A stretch of DNA of 64,000 bases from Cristatella mucedo. Its lineage: Eukaryota; Bryozoa; Phylactolaemata; Cristatellidae. Position numbers and translations under genes: made by a program. Positions 59,601 to 64,000 of the stretch are shown piece by piece. Location of the stretch: the NCBI GenBank assembly GCA_009760855.2, contig WPIO01000104.1, positions 385,501-449,500 of the forward strand, given 5' to 3'. Under the pieces are notes generated by a model. The model did no database searches. It was not told the origin of the DNA and worked only from the letters and a program-made list of their open reading frames with translations. Positions within the stretch are counted from its first letter, which is position 1; every line of letters starts with the position of its first letter.

Positions 59601-59754
59601 GAATTATGTGCTTAGCCGCATAAATTGACCTGGGGATAACTTACGAAATAGCCACGTTAATCTGAGGCTTATTGCCAGCGCGATATTTTTGAGGAGATTA
59701 ATGAGTGACCTAAGTAAGACCTGGCCAGTATACAAGGTGTCAGCCTGACCGCAG

Positions 59755-59755
<1 letters not shown>

Positions 59756-59822
<67 letters not shown>

Positions 59823-60585
59823 GTTCTGTCCTGTCCTCTCCTGTCCTTTTCTTTCCTGTCCTCACTTCTCCTCTCCTCTCCTATCCTATCCTCTTCCCTC
59901 CAGTTCTCTCCTCTCTTGTCTTGTCCTCTCCTCTCCTCCGGTCCTCTCCTCTCCTGTCTCTTCTCGCCCATCACCTCTCTCTACTCTCTCCTCTCCTATT
60001 TGATTGATTTCCTCTCCTCTTCTTTCTTCCCACCTCTCACCACTTATCTCTCTCTACTACCTTCTCTCCTCTCTCCTTTCCTCTCCTACGCCCTCTCCTC
60101 TCTCCGCTCTGTTCTTCTCTCCTCTTTCTCCTCAACTGTCCTTTCCTCTCCGCTCCTCTCGTCTCGTTTCGTTTTCTCTCATCTTCTCGCCTTCTACTCC
60201 TCGCCTCTTCTCTCCTTTCCTCGCCTGTCCCCTCTCTCCTCTTTCTTCTCTTCTCCTCTCTCCTCTCTCTCTCTCTCTCTCTACTCTCTCTCTCTCTCTA
60301 CTCGCCTCTCTACTCGCCTCTCTACTCGCCTCTCTACTCTCTTCCCTCCTGTCTCTATTCCCTACTCTTAAATCTCCTCTCTCTACCCTCTCCTCTCCCT
60401 CTCATCTTCTCTCCTCTCTCCTCTATCTACTTTCTACTCTCCTCTCTCTCTTCTCCCTACTCCCTATTCTTTACTCTCCTCTCTCCATTTTTTACTTTCT
60501 ACTCTTTACTCTCTTCTCTCTACTCTTACCTCTATACTCCCTACTCTCTCTACACTCTCTACTCTCTCACTCTCTCGGAGTGAAG
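59756..60585. repeat. (CT)n microsatellite grading into long polypyrimidine tract
   Basis: Pure CT to about 59820, then roughly 760 bp of CTCTCCT-type DNA with almost no G. At 60295-60345 a gcctctctact unit repeats four times. Long Ser/Leu open frames here are artefacts. Confidence 0.95.
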
Positions 60586-60684
60586 GCCTGTCTGTCGGTG
60601 AGTCTTTGTGCCAAGCGGTATTTTTTGCATTAAATGTGTGGACGAGACCGGCTGAAGTCGCCTGCCTTACCAGCTATAGTAATA

Positions 60685-60838
60685 AAAAATATAATTCATT
60701 TATATAGCGCCCCAAGAGAACTTAATCTCTATTCAGGCGCTTCACATATGCCTCGGGGCTCGAGCCCACGACCTCAGTCAGACCTTGGTCGGGGCGAGCA
60801 CCTTAACCGCTAGACCAAACCAGCTCGGCATACGGGCA
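60685..60838 (-). mobile_element. SINE-1 copy, well preserved
   Basis: Reverse orientation: ttatatagcgccccaagaga, ctcgagcccacgacctcagt, accttaaccgctagaccaaa. Confidence 0.85.
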
Positions 60839-61116
60839 ATCATTTGCAAAATCGCTAATGCTGCTAGCACCACTCGCAGGATCTTGAGCACGCGATGGCG
60901 TTCCCACGCCGCGTATTGTGAGGTTCGCAACGCATTTCGCGTTCAGCCTAACTAGTGAAGGTCGCGCCCGGTGGACACGGCAGTACGCTTGTCAGCTAGA
61001 AGTTGCCAGTCCAGTCACTAACTAGCGGCAAAGCATGCGTTTTTCCTGATAAATTCAATAAATTGGGAGGAGAATGTCATTTGCACGAAGCTTGCTTCAG
61101 TTGAGCGGGGTATCTA

Positions 61117-61205
61117 ATAATAATAATAATAACAATACACTTAATAAAGCACCCTCAGAGAACTCAATCTCTTTCTAGGTGCTTTACATTTGCTGCAATG
61201 GAATT
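61117..61205 (-). mobile_element. L2-A tail fragment, minus
   Basis: aataataataataa then ctcaatctctttctaggtgc and tttgctgcaatgg. Only the last 90 bp of the element. Confidence 0.75.
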
Positions 61206-61266
61206 TTCATCTTGTTGATTCCGGATCTACCACTGCAGCGGCACTATAGAGGATAGAAGTGCACAT

Positions 61267-61267
61267 A

Positions 61268-61333
<66 letters not shown>

Positions 61334-61350
61334 TATATATGTGTGTGTGT
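61267..61350. repeat. (TA)n with TG end
   Basis: Two TA tracts with an acat interruption and a gtgtgtgtgtgtg end. Confidence 0.95.
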
Positions 61351-61351
61351 G

Positions 61352-61471
61352 ACTCATTTTTTTGTTTATTAAGCATAATATTACTCACCATTCAATTGCA
61401 TTTCCCATTGCAGCAAATGTAAAGCGCCAAGAGACAGATTGAGTTCTCTGAGGGCACTTTATCAAGTGCAT

Positions 61472-61475
<4 letters not shown>
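61352..61475 (+). mobile_element. L2-A tail fragment, plus
   Basis: tttgtttattaagcataata, then tgcagcaaatgtaaagcgcc and gagttctctgagggcacttt. Its tail runs straight into a TA microsatellite. Confidence 0.8.

Positions 61476-61563
<88 letters not shown>
61476..61563. repeat. (TA)n microsatellite at LINE tail
   Basis: Starts in the ATT tail of the LINE fragment, so it probably grew from it. Confidence 0.9.
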
Positions 61564-61565
<2 letters not shown>

Positions 61566-62220
61566 CGGGTAGAATTAGCTTACTCCTCACGCAGTATAAG
61601 CTTATTGAACTAATATAGAAACCCTCTCTGACACAACCACTTCCAGATGTGTTAGACGGTCGGATCGATAGTGAAACGCGGCTGCCCCTACTTCACTCAG
61701 ATAACGCGAGATATTATGTGTGGTTCCTGAATTATAACCACTCAGAACCGATTACATCAAAATCCTTGGCTAGGTATAGAACACGAACGTAGAACTCGGT
61801 AGTTAAGAATACTTAATCCAGGCTCTTTTTATTCATATTAGTGTGTAGCATATGCAGGTATACTATGTGGCACCGCAGGTGTACAGTGTAGCAGATATGG
61901 CACTTTCAGATCGGTAGGTGATACCACGTCCATCGGTGTGAGTTCACCTTCGCCGTTACGGCATGCATTGAGAGTGCAACTCTTGCTAGAATTAGGAGAA
62001 ATAGGTATCATTAGGGCTACCCACCGAGAAGGCTGAGAAGGCGGAGGGAGGATTTGTTTTCGTTTTCTGAAATTGCCCTCAGTTTACCGGCCTTCGAGTA
62101 ATGTGGAAGCGGAATCCTAGTTCTGTGGTCAGGAGTTAAGGTCCGGCGAAGCGACGATCGGGGCATCGGCGCTTTCCGCGGAAGCTGCCGTAAGCCTGAA
62201 CCAACGTCGCGTACATTGCA
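61564..62220. other. No gene recognised
   Basis: A minus-strand AATAAA (plus tttttattcat near 61826) is present. No repeat family identified. Confidence 0.3.
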
Positions 62221-62287
62221 TTATTCGGGCCATTCGGTCCGTCTATTCGGGCCATTGTCCGTCTATTCGGGCCATTCGGTCCGTCTA
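62221..62287. repeat. Tandem repeat, attcgggccattcggtccgtct type
   Basis: Three copies of a 22-bp unit; the middle copy lacks cggt (18 bp). Confidence 0.85.
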
Positions 62288-64000
62288 TGTAAGAGTGCTT
62301 CTCGGCGAGAGCTTTCGAGGCGCATGCCGATAAGACGGAACTGGACGCTCAGCCACATTGTTCGCGTGCGAATAAAGTTCGGTAAAATCCCCCAATGGTG
62401 ATTTTCGACTCAATCCAGCGCACGCCGACCAACTCACATCCCTCGAGGTAACGTTAGGTAGGATCTCGCTCCTGAGACGCTCTAGGTGGGGCGAAACACT
62501 CAGTTCGCACTCGCACTCCGAACCACTAGTCGGGAGTGTGTGAAGGACCTCGGCAGCACTGAACACCTCCCTATCTTTGTCTCCCCGCAGGCGTTCGGCG
62601 TTACACACGGGTATAGGGAACGAGCGAGGCGGCCGGGTGGCCGCGGCGGTAGGGGAGGCGGGAGCTCGAGCGGTTTCTATTGCAGGTTCTCACATTTCGG
62701 AGCGCAAACTTCGATCGCTTGGCTCTCAAGCTAAACTCGGGATCGTTTTATAAAGCATGTAGGTATTCTGCATCCATGGTGTACTATATACATAGCTCGC
62801 TAAGGAGCCGATCGCAGGAGCTACGGGAGCTGGTCTGAGTGACCTTGACCTAACTGTCTCGTTTTGCCTGGCGAGCTACGAACGCCAGATTGACCCAGCA
62901 GGGCAATCGATAACAGCTTTTTGATCGGGTGTTTCCTCTGCCCTGTCGTCGCGTTTTTCATGCTATCGCCTGGCATGGGTAGACGATCGACGTAAGGTAG
63001 ATCTGATCTAAAAGGGCACCGCGAGAGCCAACGACGAAGCACTGCGCTGGCTGCGTATTGGCGGGAGATTTACCCAAAATACCGAATGTCAGTCACCCGG
63101 CGCGACTATGCCGAGCACGGAGAGCTCGGTCAAGCAGAAAGGATACCGCCTCATGGATATCTCCTTGCTTCAGTGGGCCCGGCGCAAGTCAGTGCTCACA
63201 AAACCGGAATGCAGAAAGACTCGCCCGAAGATTTGAGATGCCCGGCGCATGCAGGCCGATCGCCAGATCTCGCATCGGGTTGCGTCGCGCGTCGTCTGCA
63301 GAACTCACCCTTCACCACGACGTCCTGAGCTCTCTTGTCAGCGTTTCCTCAGTGTAGCCTCTATTCAAATGCGAGCATGCACTCCAACCCCCAAAGCCGA
63401 AGGGAGGGACTTATGCAAGGCACGCTTATGTAAAGCAGCAACATCCGGTCCTGGCCTGAGACCACCGTTGGTAAACAAGCTGGTGGGCCTTTTTCGTATA
63501 CGCGCTATACTTTTTTTTTGCCAGCTAATGAGCACTTGGCGTCTGCTAAAGCCGCATATTTTGCCGTGCCAATCAGCAATTTGCTGCACGAACTACGAGT
63601 GCATCGGGTCGCAGTGTGCCTGTCTATCGGTAAATCAAACTGCGACAAAAAATGCACCGTGCACTCGATGGGTTTTGTGCAGCATAAATACAAGCATCCG
63701 GGCTAATGCAGTGCTTTTCCTCCTCACAAAGGGAAGAACAAGGAGAGCACGGATCTGGTCTATCTCGGTCAAGGTGCTAACAGTCAACTGAAGGCCGTCT
63801 GCTTTTGGGACTGAGAGCTGAGCATTGTCGAAACCAGTATGTGCGCCATCGCACGAGTTTGTTCTGCAGCTTCGTCCTCGATGAATTAATTGGAGATTGT
63901 CAGTAGCTTCGACGCGAACGCCATTGTCACTCAAGCCTGAATCGGGCCTACTGCCGTCCGTCCGGTCGTCGAGACAGCCCATTCAGTTTATTTAAAAAAA
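62288..64000. other. Unassigned, partly CpG-rich
   Basis: Moderately GC-rich. A TATAAA occurs in both orientations near 62748. Open frames at 63249-63791 (plus, 180 aa) and 63635-63982 (minus) have no recognised motif and overlap. I call no gene. Confidence 0.3.

Noticed and set aside
59669-60633. Long Ser/Leu-rich plus frames and an Arg/Glu-rich minus frame
   Set aside because: Artefacts of the polypyrimidine tract, which lacks stop codons on both strands.

Overview
This is a eukaryotic, almost certainly invertebrate animal, genome window. It has intron-split genes, long introns full of non-LTR retrotransposons and tRNA-derived SINEs, microsatellites and CpG-rich islands, and no bacterial-style operon. 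I cannot name the species. A CYP4-type P450 plus L2/CR1-type LINEs and two SINE families would suit an arthropod, possibly a chelicerate, but that is inference.

Minus strand, 22841 down to 2030: the 5' part of a cytochrome P450 gene of the CYP4 type. I assembled seven exons (22686-22841, 19557-19758, 10584-10711, 9392-9516, 7294-7353, 2453-2579, 2030-2116) from protein similarity, GT/AG sites and phase. They give 885 nt, 295 codons, with no stop and every junction in phase. The I-helix, ExxR and heme-cysteine exons must lie beyond the left edge. A decayed duplicate of exon 1, with ATG changed to ACG and an internal stop, sits in intron 1 below a TATA box.

Minus strand, 58.3 to 33.5 kb: three separate loci carry exons for a Sin3-like paired amphipathic helix (PAH) domain. 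Two can be completed as small proteins of about 175 aa (58292-56939) and 134 aa (34254-33490). Each holds a single PAH fold split by a phase-0 intron between helix 2 and helix 3. The third (48797-48949) shows only the helix 1-2 exon. Two of the three loci, at 33-34 kb and 56-58 kb, lie in GC/CpG-rich DNA. This dispersed group of mini-PAH genes is the most unusual content of the window.

The rest is mostly repeats. One L2/CR1-like LINE family (here L2-A) has over 20 copies in both orientations, nearly all 5'-truncated. Two copies keep reverse transcriptase motifs (17577-19262 and 49926-51545). LINE-B and LINE-C are related but distinct families. SINE-1 has a tRNA-like head and an L2-A-like 3' tail. 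SINE-2 has a good Pol III B box and an internal palindrome. A pogo/Tigger-like non-autonomous DNA transposon lies at 45404-46068. Simple repeats include (CT)n, (TA)n, (CCG)n, (CCT)n, an 830-bp polypyrimidine tract and several short tandem arrays. All assignments come from reading the sequence; no search was run. Repeat ends are accurate to roughly 10-30 bp.
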